A DNA stretch of 41,762 nucleotides from positions 1 through 41,762 of the forward strand of contig JAEZIZ010000015.1 of the NCBI GenBank assembly GCA_023415915.1. Reading direction: 5' to 3'. The DNA is from Bacillota bacterium. Its GTDB lineage: Bacteria > Bacillota > Clostridia > Christensenellales > SZUA-584. The notes beneath the pieces were generated by a model that saw only the letters and a list, made by a program, of their open reading frames with translations, had not been told where the DNA came from and did not search any database. Positions 31,369 to 39,180 of the stretch are shown in pieces. Numbering within the stretch: position 1 is the first letter of the stretch; the number at the start of each line of letters is the position of its first letter. Made by a program: the position numbers and the translations under genes.

Positions 31369-33065
31369 ATGCCCTCCTTGACGTCGCCGAATATCACTTT
31401 GGAGTCGTACGAGCTTTTGCGCACCTGCTCCAACGGAATACCCAGTTCCTCGGCTATTATCTGTGCGACAAGCGGCCCGCAGAACCCGCCCTGGCAGCGC
31501 CCCATGCCCGCGCGCACGCGGCGCTTCACGCCGTCAATCGTATCGCACGGCACGCTCCTATGCAGAGCCGAGAGTATCTCGCCGCGGCTAACTTCTTCGC
31601 ACCGGCATATTATTTTACCGAAATCCGGATCCCGCTTAATAAGAGCGTCGCGCTCATCCCGCGGCATTTCCGCCGTGCGCAATATGGGCTTTCGTACAGG
31701 ATTAAAATCGGCGTTCTTTTCCGCGTTCAAGTATTCTGCTGCCATGGAGGCAACGTCTAAGGCTATCGCGGGCGCTGCGGTTAATCCCGGCGACTGTATG
31801 CCCGCGGCGTGTATTATGTTTTTAGTGAATCTCCCTTTGGATACTATGAAATCCTCTTCGTACGTCGCTGCGCGCACGCCCGTAAAATACGTTATTATAT
31901 CGCTTTTAGAAAGCCTGGGGCTCGTGCGCCGCTGTTTGGCCAGTATGTTCTTTATGCTCTCCGCGTTGGTAGAAAAGTTTTCCCTCTCATATGTCTCAAC
32001 GGCGTCGGGGCCGACCAGCAGGTTGTCGTCCACCGTGTGCACTATGCCTCCGCCCTTGGAGTGCGCGGTCTTCTTGTCCGCTATGTTGAGCGGCGAAGCT
32101 ATCGTCCTCACCTGATATGCGCATTTTCTGTCCATTATCATGTTAGTGCCTTTTCGCGGATGTATCGAAAAGAAGCGGTCGCAGGCAAATTTGGCTATAT
32201 CCTCCGCGAACACTCCCGCGGCGTTTATGACGAGCTTCGGGTACACCCTGCCCCTGTTCGTCAACACGCACTTTATTTCGCCTCCGTTTAAGTCCATGCC
32301 GACGACGGCGGTATCGAGCGACAACTTCGCGCCGTTGTCCACAGCGTTTTCAGCGTACGCTATAGCGAGCCCGTAAGGGCAAACGACGCCCGCATCGGGA
32401 AAGTACAATGCGCACGTTATCCTGTCGCTTAAATAAGGTTCTTTTTGCTTAAGCTCCTTGCGGCCCACGTATTTCGCCTTTATGCCCATCGCTTTCCAGT
32501 AGGCAAGCGAAGCGAATGCTACGGGCTTAAGCCACCGCTTTGAAAAGCAGAGGTACTGCCCTATGCGCCGGAATGGCACGCCGAGCTCCGAGCAAACCTT
32601 AGCGTACATGCGGTTGCCCGCGTCGTTGTATTTCTTTTTTAGCTGGCCGGGCCGAAGGTCGATGCCCGGATGCACCATGCCGTCGTTGCGGCTAGAGGCG
32701 TGCAGCGCCACGTCGTGTTCTTTCTCCGCGACAAGCACTTCGAGCTTATACCGCATGAGCTCCCGCGCGATAGCGCAGCCTACTATACCTGCGCCTATAA
32801 CAAGCACGTCGGGGCTTGCTCCCTCGAGTTCATCGTCATTAAGCGGCGGTCGCTTCATCGGAGGGATCTCTGCGCCCGTAAATTTAATGTCGTTTACGAG
32901 CCCTGCGTATTTCTTTTTATTTACCGACATAAGCCCTGCGCGCACGATTTCGTTCCAGTCCGATAATTCGCCCGTAAGTATAATAACGCCGTCCCGTTCT
33001 TCAGCGCGCACACAGCCGTCAAACCTTTTCTTAAGCTTTTTATTAAGCGCATCAATATAGGACAT
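31365..33065 (-). CDS. GlpA-like FAD dehydrogenase with [2Fe-2S] BFD domain and N-terminal extension
   Basis: A protein of 566 residues. The core is a glycerol-3-phosphate dehydrogenase-type flavoprotein: VLVIGAGIVGCAIARELM from about residue 88, HASSRNDGMVHPG, and VINAAGVFAEDIA. The C-terminal BFD-like domain has four cysteines (Cys487, 489, 524 and 529; ICRCEEV and GRCQGGFCG) for a [2Fe-2S] centre. Residues 1-64 form an extra domain resembling a BON domain (KRFDG.., GVIILTGELSDW, VNDIKFTG), which is not standard for GlpA. Substrate is presumably the phosphorylated polyol made by the FGGY kinase. The ATG at 33065 lacks a near ribosome site; GGGAGG lies 21 bases upstream. Hairpin repeats separate it from the transporter gene. 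Confidence 0.87.
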   Translation of the reverse strand: MSYIDALNKKLKKRFDGCVRAEERDGVIILTGELSDWNEIVRAGLMSVNKKKYAGLVNDIKFTGAEIPPMKRPPLNDDELEGASPDVLVIGAGIVGCAIARELMRYKLEVLVAEKEHDVALHASSRNDGMVHPGIDLRPGQLKKKYNDAGNRMYAKVCSELGVPFRRIGQYLCFSKRWLKPVAFASLAYWKAMGIKAKYVGRKELKQKEPYLSDRITCALYFPDAGVVCPYGLAIAYAENAVDNGAKLSLDTAVVGMDLNGGEIKCVLTNRGRVYPKLVINAAGVFAEDIAKFACDRFFSIHPRKGTNMIMDRKCAYQVRTIASPLNIADKKTAHSKGGGIVHTVDDNLLVGPDAVETYERENFSTNAESIKNILAKQRRTSPRLSKSDIITYFTGVRAATYEEDFIVSKGRFTKNIIHAAGIQSPGLTAAPAIALDVASMAAEYLNAEKNADFNPVRKPILRTAEMPRDERDALIKRDPDFGKIICRCEEVSRGEILSALHRSVPCDTIDGVKRRVRAGMGRCQGGFCGPLVAQIIAEELGIPLEQVRKSSYDSKVIFGDVKEGI

Positions 33066-33104
33066 ATCTATTGGCGATTATGCCTTCCTCCCAATCATCA
33101 TCTA

Positions 33105-33184
33105 CACCCCACCAAGCCTTTACGGCTTGCTGGGGACCCCGCATCCACACCCCACCAAGCCTTTATGGCTTGCTGGGGACCCCG
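33105..33184. repeat. GGGGACCCC hairpin repeats, cluster 7
   Basis: Two nearly identical units (33105-33141 and 33148-33184) have perfect arms CAAGCC/GGCTTG around TTTAC or TTTAT. They lie in the 155-nt gap between the GPH transporter and the GlpA-like gene, inside what otherwise looks like one operon. Confidence 0.93.
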
Positions 33185-33220
33185 TATTCAAAAAGTATTC
33201 TCTTTTGAATTTTATTGGCT

Positions 33221-34753
33221 TTAGTCCCCGCTTATGTTTTCTCCGGCGACGCCAGCGGCAGGCATGGCTCCGGCTGCTTTTCCCCAGAGCTTGTCTTCAC
33301 TCGAGCCCGAAGCTATGAGTATGTCTTCCTTTTCCTGTTCGCTTAGCGCGTCCATATTGCCGCTTCGTTTAAACTCCTCTATGCCCTTTAATACCGCGTC
33401 AAATCGGCGTTTGTTTATCTTGTTTGCGAGAGCGAATATAAGGCAGACCAGCAAGAGCACGAACGGTATTATTACAAACAGCCATTTTATGCCCGACACT
33501 ACGCCGCTCTGTGCGTATGCCGCCGGGTCGAAGTTTTCCGTACTTGCCTTCAGTATCGAGTACTGGTTTTGATCAAAGCCCATCGCCTGCAGCCCGAAGC
33601 CCAGCACCAGTACCGCAAGGCCGCTTGCGAACTTTCTAAGGAACGTAGTCATGCCGCTGTATATGCCTTCGCGGCGCTTGCCCGTGCGTATTTCGTCTAT
33701 GTCGAAAATATCCGTAAGCATTGCCCACGTGGAAAGGTTGCCCGCAGCCGAACCCACCGCTATAATAACGGCAAATATGCACAGCATGTAAATGGGCGTG
33801 CTGCTGTCAAGCCATATGAACGCAAGTGTGGAGAGCATCCATAACGGTATGCCCACATATATCGGAAACGCTTTTCCTTTTCTTTTGGCAAGCGCGCCCA
33901 TTACCGCCATGAACACCATAGTGAATACAAGCAGCATCCCCATTACAAGCTCGTAGTTCTTATATTGCAGCACTACGATATCTATGTAGAATATAAAAAG
34001 CGCAAGCACCAAATCGACGGCTATCTGGAACGAAAGAAATATCCCCAAGAAATTCCTGTACGCCTTGTTGGAAAACACGGACGTCCACGTTTTAAACGTA
34101 GCTTTTTCCACTTCGGGCAAGTCTTTTCTCTCCCTCGTGCCGAGGAACGCAACAAACCACGCGATACCGAATATAGCCCCGAGCATCAAAGCCATTACGA
34201 GGTAACCCGGTTTCTGCGCGGGCCCGTTCACATTGCCGCCTATCGACTTTATTATCATGCTGGGTACTACCGCCGCGAACAGCGAGGCGCCTCCCGAGAA
34301 CAGCATGCGCGCTGTAGTAAAGCTCGTGCGTTCGTTATAATCCGAAGTCATATCAGAGAGTATCGCGTTGTAAGGCACCATTACGATAGTAAACGCCGTG
34401 CCGAAGAACATGTACGCAAACGTATAGTAGATTGTTTTCGCGGTCACGCCGTCTATACCGAACGAATAGAACAGCGCTACAAACGAAAGGAACACCGGCG
34501 CTATGCCAACGAGGAAGTACAGCCGACGCCTCCCGAATTTAGAGCGCGTCCTGTCGGATATGTTCCCCATCCACGGGTCGGTTATCGCATCCCACAGTTT
34601 CCCGATAAAGATGATGACGGTAGCGGCAACGGGAGGCAGCCCTTCAACAAGCACGAGAAAGTTCATGAACAGCAGGCTGAACACCATGAACGCTCCGCCG
34701 CCGTAAATGTCTCCGCTGGCGTAGCAGAGCTTTGTCTTGAGACTGTTTTTCAT
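33221..34753 (-). CDS. GPH-family glycoside/pentoside symporter (MFS_2)
   Basis: A protein of 510 residues with about twelve membrane segments. The opening KLCYASGDIYGGGAFMVFSL, then DAITDPWMGNISDRTRSKFGRRR, is the signature of the glycoside-pentoside-hexuronide:cation symporter family, and MVPYNAILSDMTSDYNERTS is its conserved loop. The C-terminal 60 residues form a cytosolic tail, charged and then Gly/Ala-rich, longer than in classic members. Likely cargo is a sugar, polyol or uronide, co-transported with Na+ or H+, that feeds the kinase encoded downstream. The ATG at 34753 has AAGGA about 10 bases upstream, 50 nt from the IclR gene. Confidence 0.9.
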   Translation of the reverse strand: MKNSLKTKLCYASGDIYGGGAFMVFSLLFMNFLVLVEGLPPVAATVIIFIGKLWDAITDPWMGNISDRTRSKFGRRRLYFLVGIAPVFLSFVALFYSFGIDGVTAKTIYYTFAYMFFGTAFTIVMVPYNAILSDMTSDYNERTSFTTARMLFSGGASLFAAVVPSMIIKSIGGNVNGPAQKPGYLVMALMLGAIFGIAWFVAFLGTRERKDLPEVEKATFKTWTSVFSNKAYRNFLGIFLSFQIAVDLVLALFIFYIDIVVLQYKNYELVMGMLLVFTMVFMAVMGALAKRKGKAFPIYVGIPLWMLSTLAFIWLDSSTPIYMLCIFAVIIAVGSAAGNLSTWAMLTDIFDIDEIRTGKRREGIYSGMTTFLRKFASGLAVLVLGFGLQAMGFDQNQYSILKASTENFDPAAYAQSGVVSGIKWLFVIIPFVLLLVCLIFALANKINKRRFDAVLKGIEEFKRSGNMDALSEQEKEDILIASGSSEDKLWGKAAGAMPAAGVAGENISGD

Positions 34754-34803
34754 AAGCGCACATCCTTTTGGCGTAGGTATAAACGCCTTTATTTATTTCG
34801 CCT

Positions 34804-35532
34804 TCAGGCGATTATTTCTTTTGCCGTTTCGAGCAATAGATGTATTATTCTCTCTGTTTTCTCCTTTGTCATTCTTGTGAGCGCTCCCGACGCGCCGAGC
34901 GAATAGCTGCATGCACCGTTAATAAAAACGGGCACCGCGACGCATTTTATATCCGCGCTTAATTCCCCGTCGTCTACGGCGTACCCTTGTCGCCTTACGT
35001 TTTCTATTTCCTCCAGCATACGCTGCTTTGAAGTTATGGTCTTTTCGGTGAATACGTCGAAGGTCACTTTGGAGAGCATCTTTTCCCTGTCTTCGGGCGG
35101 CGCGAACGCCAGAAGGCATTTGCCAACTGCGGAGCAATGCAGCGGCTCGCTGTTTCCTATCTTGGCGTTGACTACGAGCCGCGAGTCGGACATTATCTGC
35201 TCAATTACTACAGCCTTGTTGTTGGAGCACACGCACAGGTGCACCGACTCGCGTATGTCCGCCGCGAGCCGCTCCATCAGCGGCTTTGCCGCGGTTATTA
35301 TATTGAAGTTTTTATAGTACTGCTCCGATAAGCGAAGTATCGCGGGGCCGAGCTTGTATTTTAGCGTCTCCTTGTTCTTCTCTACCATGTCGGCCTCAAG
35401 AAACGTGTCGAGTATGCGAAAAGCGGTGCTCTTGTTTATCTGCAGCTCGTCCGCAAGTTCCGTCACGCCCACGCTTTTTCTCGACGCCATAAACAGCAGC
35501 GCCTCTATGCCTTTTTTAAGCGACTGGCTCAT
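34804..35532 (-). CDS. IclR-family transcriptional regulator
   Basis: A protein of 242 residues with the two-domain IclR layout. Residues 1-70 form the winged HTH (SVGVTELADELQINKSTAFRILDTFLEADMV). Residues 80-240 form the effector domain, with RLAADIRESVHLCV, PLHCSAVGKCLLAFAPPED, the YAVDDGE motif and VFINGACSYSLGASGA. IclR proteins usually sense the pathway substrate or an intermediate. It lies inside the operon it probably regulates, overlapping the RpiB-like gene by 4 bp (ATGA). Paired inverted repeats at 41120-41147, by the operon's first promoter, are candidate operators. Confidence 0.92.
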   Translation of the reverse strand: MSQSLKKGIEALLFMASRKSVGVTELADELQINKSTAFRILDTFLEADMVEKNKETLKYKLGPAILRLSEQYYKNFNIITAAKPLMERLAADIRESVHLCVCSNNKAVVIEQIMSDSRLVVNAKIGNSEPLHCSAVGKCLLAFAPPEDREKMLSKVTFDVFTEKTITSKQRMLEEIENVRRQGYAVDDGELSADIKCVAVPVFINGACSYSLGASGALTRMTKEKTERIIHLLLETAKEIIA

Positions 35533-36158
35533 AACAAACTCCCGCCGAGTATGAGGTTCTTCAATTCGCCTTCGTCCGCGCAGCGTTCAATGAACTCTGC
35601 AAACGCCCTGTGACGAAACGCCGTTTCCGTTATGCTTTTGTCGAGTGACCTGATTATAGTAATAAAATCTTTATGAGTTGTCTTGTTGATGGCGCAAAGC
35701 GCATTGCGGCTCTTCTTTTGGCTCTCGCTGCGGTGCGGCGGATACCCGCTGCCCGGCTCGTCGCAAAACAGCTTTTCGAATATATATTTAAGGTTAATAT
35801 CCCCCGCCCAGCCGAAGCCTTTGTTAAGCGCCAATGATACGCAGTTGCCGCCGTTTATGCGTGAGAACAGCCAGGCGTCAAGCGGTTCCGTTATGTGTCC
35901 GCAGTACACGCCCGGATACTGCATAACTGAAAGCATGAACCCCTGCCCCGTGCCGCACCCGCCAATCACAAAATCGGCGGCGTTGGTTGCGAGCGCCAGC
36001 GCAGCAATGAGGCCGGTGTGTATGTATGTGAGCTCCGGCTCTGTGCCGTCTTCGCTCATGCCTATATTATACACCTGCGCGTCAATGTCTTCCAGTGCCT
36101 CGAGTATGAACTTATTTTTGTCTCTCGCGGACACTTCGCTTACAACCGCTATTCTCAT
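35529..36158 (-). CDS. RpiB/LacAB-family isomerase with C-terminal extension
   Basis: A protein of 209 residues from the ATG at 36158 (AGGAGG nearby); the frame is open to 36176. It has the RpiB core (MRIAVVSEVSARDKNKFILEAL and the Cys68 loop FVIGGCGTGQGFML), but the region that normally reads RxHND is SRINGGN, so the ring-opening His and the Asp are missing. About 60 residues follow the usual RpiB end, including a Ser/Lys-rich stretch and a helical tail. It belongs to the sugar-phosphate isomerase superfamily, but the substrate differs from ribose 5-phosphate. Encoded between transketolase and IclR with 4-bp overlaps on both sides, it probably converts a ketose phosphate to an aldose phosphate for transketolase. 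Confidence 0.82.
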   Translation of the reverse strand: MRIAVVSEVSARDKNKFILEALEDIDAQVYNIGMSEDGTEPELTYIHTGLIAALALATNAADFVIGGCGTGQGFMLSVMQYPGVYCGHITEPLDAWLFSRINGGNCVSLALNKGFGWAGDINLKYIFEKLFCDEPGSGYPPHRSESQKKSRNALCAINKTTHKDFITIIRSLDKSITETAFRHRAFAEFIERCADEGELKNLILGGSLL

Positions 36159-37120
36159 AGCTTCCTCCTTATACACGTTACCGCTTTTTCGGCTATATCC
36201 TCAGCGGTTAGGTTGAACCGCTTTTGAAGGTATTCCTGCGTACCTACCTCGCCAAAGCTTTCATAGACGCCTACCCGCTCAACAGGCACAGGGCAGTGCT
36301 GCCCGAGCGTTTCAGAGACCGCGCTGCCAAGGCCGCCTGTAACGTTGTGGTTTTCCGCGGTTACTACCGCGCCGCACTTGCGCGCCGCTTCTATAACCGC
36401 CTGCTCGTCGAGCGGTTTTATTGTATGCATGTCTAAAACCTTCGCCGATATGCCGTGCCGAGCCAAAGCCTCGCGTGCGAGCAGCGCCTCGTATACCATT
36501 ATGCCGCACGCTATTATCGCCACGTCTGTGCCTTCGGCAAGAACATTAGCCTTGCCTATAGTAAACCCGGCGTCTTCGCGGTATATCCTCATTACTTTCC
36601 TGCGGCTCGATCGCATGTAAAAAACGCCGTAATTTTGCGCCATATGCCTTACCGCCGTTTTGTACATTGCGGCGTCGGCTGGCTCTATTATCGTAACGCC
36701 GGGTATGGCGCGCATAAGCGCCAAATCCTCCAGCGGCATGTGAGTCCCCCCGTTTGCCGCAGCAGTTACGCCAGCGTCGCCGCCTATTATCTTTACGTTA
36801 AGGCTCTGGTATGCACACGACAGGAACACCTGGTCGAAAGCCCGGCGAGTTGCGAACGTGCCGAAAGCGTGGAAGAACGGCACAAGCCCGGTTGCAGACA
36901 TGCCTGCGCATAATCCTACGGCGTGCGCTTCCATTATGCCGCAGTTTATGCCGCGCTCCGGAAACCGTTCGTAAAACCGTTTCGTGCCCATAGAATACTG
37001 CACGTCCGCGTCCACTGCGATTATCCTGTTATCGCGCTCCGCCTCGCTTATAAGCGCGTCGCAGTACGCCGTGCGCATCTCTCTTTCGTCAAGCTTTATC
37101 GTGTCAGCCAATAAGCTCAT
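36155..37120 (-). CDS. Transketolase C-terminal (pyrimidine-binding) subunit
   Basis: A protein of 321 residues carrying the Pyr and C-terminal domains of a split transketolase. The catalytic Glu64 lies in GIMEAHAVG, where most family members read GIxEQNMxG, so the neighbouring residues are unusual. FHAFGTFATRRAFDQV, NGGTHMPLEDLALMRAIPG and IIEPADA follow, and the C-terminal domain has AENHNVTGGLGSAVSE. It works with the N-terminal subunit encoded immediately upstream (17-bp overlap). The two form one active heterodimeric enzyme that moves C2 units between sugar phosphates. The altered EQN motif and the company of an FGGY kinase recall the apulose-4-phosphate transketolases, but this is only a hypothesis. 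Confidence 0.9.
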   Translation of the reverse strand: MSLLADTIKLDEREMRTAYCDALISEAERDNRIIAVDADVQYSMGTKRFYERFPERGINCGIMEAHAVGLCAGMSATGLVPFFHAFGTFATRRAFDQVFLSCAYQSLNVKIIGGDAGVTAAANGGTHMPLEDLALMRAIPGVTIIEPADAAMYKTAVRHMAQNYGVFYMRSSRRKVMRIYREDAGFTIGKANVLAEGTDVAIIACGIMVYEALLAREALARHGISAKVLDMHTIKPLDEQAVIEAARKCGAVVTAENHNVTGGLGSAVSETLGQHCPVPVERVGVYESFGEVGTQEYLQKRFNLTAEDIAEKAVTCIRRKL

Positions 37121-37943
37121 AACTCTTTTTCAGCCTTTCGTCTATTTCAGCAATGGCGGATTCCGCCATATCGTGCGTTATTACCATATAGTGGTTGAAC
37201 CCGTCTATCTCCGCGAAGTTGCAGCCATGCCCTTTTTCGGTGTCAAGTATGAGCGCGGACGGCCCATGGTATTGTTTTGCGGCGATAAGGGCTTCATATA
37301 TGCCTCCGACATCGTGGCCGTCCGCTTCATAGGTTTTGAGTCCGAATGATATGAATTTATCTTTGAGTGAGAATGGATCGCAGATATCTTTTGTAAAACC
37401 GTCAAGCTGGCGCTTGTTGTTGTCTACTATTATGATTATGTTATCCATCTGCCGGTGAGCGATAAACTGTATCGCCTCCCAGTTCTGCCCTTCCTGCAGC
37501 TCGCCGTCGCCCACAATGGCATATACCGTGCTGTTTATGCCTTGGAGCCTGTTGCCCAAGGCCGCTCCCGCTGCGAGCGACAACCCCTGTCCGAGCGAAC
37601 CTGTACTTAAATCGACGCCGGGCGTTTTAAGACGATCACAGTGGCTCGGCAGCTTCGTTCCGCCCTTGTTCAGCGTTTTAAGCTCTTCGGCATCGAAATA
37701 GCCCCTGTACGCGAGCGCCGCGTATAGCGCAGGTCCGCAATGGCCTTTTGAGAGCACTACCCAGTCTCGGTCGCGCTTTTTAGTATCGCTTGGGTCAATA
37801 TTCAGAATATCGGTGTACAGCACAGCGAGCAGGTCGCATATGGACATGCTTCCCCCTATATGCCCGTACCCCGCCGATTCCATTGCGCGTATTGTCAGTT
37901 TTCTTATCTCGGCCGCAGCGGCCATAGTCGCTTTAACGTTCAT
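37104..37943 (-). CDS. Transketolase N-terminal (ThDP diphosphate-binding) subunit
   Basis: A protein of 279 residues. It contains WVVLSKGHCGPALYAALA (65-68 SKGH), STGSLGQGLSLAAGAALG, and the ThDP motif GDGELQEGQNWEA (145-147 GDG) with VDNNKRQLDG closing the Mg site. It is the partner of the C-terminal subunit downstream. The split form is common in Archaea and Firmicutes and often marks pathway-specific transketolases rather than the housekeeping one. AGGAAGAA precedes the ATG, which overlaps the Gfo/Idh stop by 4 bp. Confidence 0.93.
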   Translation of the reverse strand: MNVKATMAAAAEIRKLTIRAMESAGYGHIGGSMSICDLLAVLYTDILNIDPSDTKKRDRDWVVLSKGHCGPALYAALAYRGYFDAEELKTLNKGGTKLPSHCDRLKTPGVDLSTGSLGQGLSLAAGAALGNRLQGINSTVYAIVGDGELQEGQNWEAIQFIAHRQMDNIIIIVDNNKRQLDGFTKDICDPFSLKDKFISFGLKTYEADGHDVGGIYEALIAAKQYHGPSALILDTEKGHGCNFAEIDGFNHYMVITHDMAESAIAEIDERLKKSYELIG

Positions 37944-39139
37944 TTCTTCCTGCCTGTCAATATACTGCTTATAAACCCGCGCTTTTTGGGCAGCGGTTTA
38001 TCCTCGTATTCGTCGAGATATATCTCTCTTTTTTGGTCGGACGAGTCTATCGCGGCGAGCGCAAACTTCAATACCTCCCTGCCCCGTTCGCCCGACAGCA
38101 CGGGTTCTCTGTCGTTCTTTATCGCGTCCACAAAATCCCTTGTCGAGGCCTCGAAAGAGTCCGCCCAGTCGTGCTTTACGTCCCAGAACTCGGTAAGCTT
38201 GCCGTCGCGGTACATTACGACGGGCGCTACGCCGGGCAGCATGCAAGCCGTGCAGCGCGTTACCCACAAAACGCCGCGCGAGCCCGTTATCTCCATGCGT
38301 TCGTCGCACGTGTAGTACTTGCTCTGTATGTACATCTCGTCCGAGCTCATTATGTCCCAGACGCCGTAAAGCTTTTTGTCCTTATGCTTCCACATTACGA
38401 CCGCCGGAGAATCGTTGTACACACCGGGCAACACCGGCGTTTCGTCTATCCACGCGACCACCTTTTCCACGTCGCCCAGCATATACATTATTAATGAAAA
38501 CTTATGGTATCCGTCGTCGAACACAACGGGGCCGCCTCCCGAAAGCGTGCTGTTAAGCCGCCATATCCACGACTTTGCGTCCACGTCCCAGCCCGTCTCT
38601 TTAACGCACTCATCCGGGCTGCCGGTTTTTGTTTTCCTTGCTATTGTCGGCATGTTGCGCGACTCGAGCGAAGCGTTGTTCATTTTTAAGCGTATGCCCT
38701 GCGGAGTGCCGATTTCGCCTTCGTCGAGCAGCTTTTTTGCCAATCTGAACGGAGGATAGAACACGAAGTTCTCGTATACTTTGAGCTTGACTCCGTTCTC
38801 TTTAGCGGCATTTATCATCTTGTCGCATTCGGCAAGGTTAAGCGCCATTGGCTTTTGCACAGACACGTGCTTGCGCGCGCCAAAAGCTTTAAGCGCGTAC
38901 TCGCAGTGCAGGTGATGAGGAAGCAGCAACTCCACCGCGTCTACGCCCTTGTCGGCCAGCACGTCGTCAAAGCTCGCGTAAACCTTGCTTATACCGTGCT
39001 GCTCCGCGAATTTTTTCGCCGCAGCCTGATTGATATCATAAACTCCCCACAGCTCGGCGTCCGGATTGTCCCTGTAGCCCGCCACATGCAGCGTGGCTAT
39101 CCTTCCGCAGCCTACCAGCACAAATTTCAGCTTCCCCAT
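37940..39139 (-). CDS. Gfo/Idh/MocA-family oxidoreductase
   Basis: A protein of 399 residues. The N-terminal Rossmann domain (FVLVGCGRIATLHVAGY, then YDINQAAAKKFAEQHG and LLLPHHLHCEYALKAF) is followed by the family catalytic segment, here VQKPMALN with Gln replacing the usual Glu of EKP. The larger C-terminal domain has DDGYHKFSLIMYMLG, which includes the catalytic His of the GxxxHxxD-type helix. The basic tail (GRKK) ends in the overlap with transketolase. It should oxidise or reduce a sugar or polyol with NAD(P). GAGGGGG lies about eight bases before the ATG. It is second in the operon, 41 nt after the ThDP enzyme gene. Confidence 0.88.
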   Translation of the reverse strand: MGKLKFVLVGCGRIATLHVAGYRDNPDAELWGVYDINQAAAKKFAEQHGISKVYASFDDVLADKGVDAVELLLPHHLHCEYALKAFGARKHVSVQKPMALNLAECDKMINAAKENGVKLKVYENFVFYPPFRLAKKLLDEGEIGTPQGIRLKMNNASLESRNMPTIARKTKTGSPDECVKETGWDVDAKSWIWRLNSTLSGGGPVVFDDGYHKFSLIMYMLGDVEKVVAWIDETPVLPGVYNDSPAVVMWKHKDKKLYGVWDIMSSDEMYIQSKYYTCDERMEITGSRGVLWVTRCTACMLPGVAPVVMYRDGKLTEFWDVKHDWADSFEASTRDFVDAIKNDREPVLSGERGREVLKFALAAIDSSDQKREIYLDEYEDKPLPKKRGFISSILTGRKK

Positions 39140-39180
39140 GCATACACCCCCTCTTACCGCACGTGAAATTAAAGACGCTT

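Noticed and set aside
31168..34906. Plus-strand open frames over 300 residues opposite the GlpA-like and GPH transporter genes
   Set aside because: Same reason: shadow frames with no family resemblance and charge-rich, low-quality translations.
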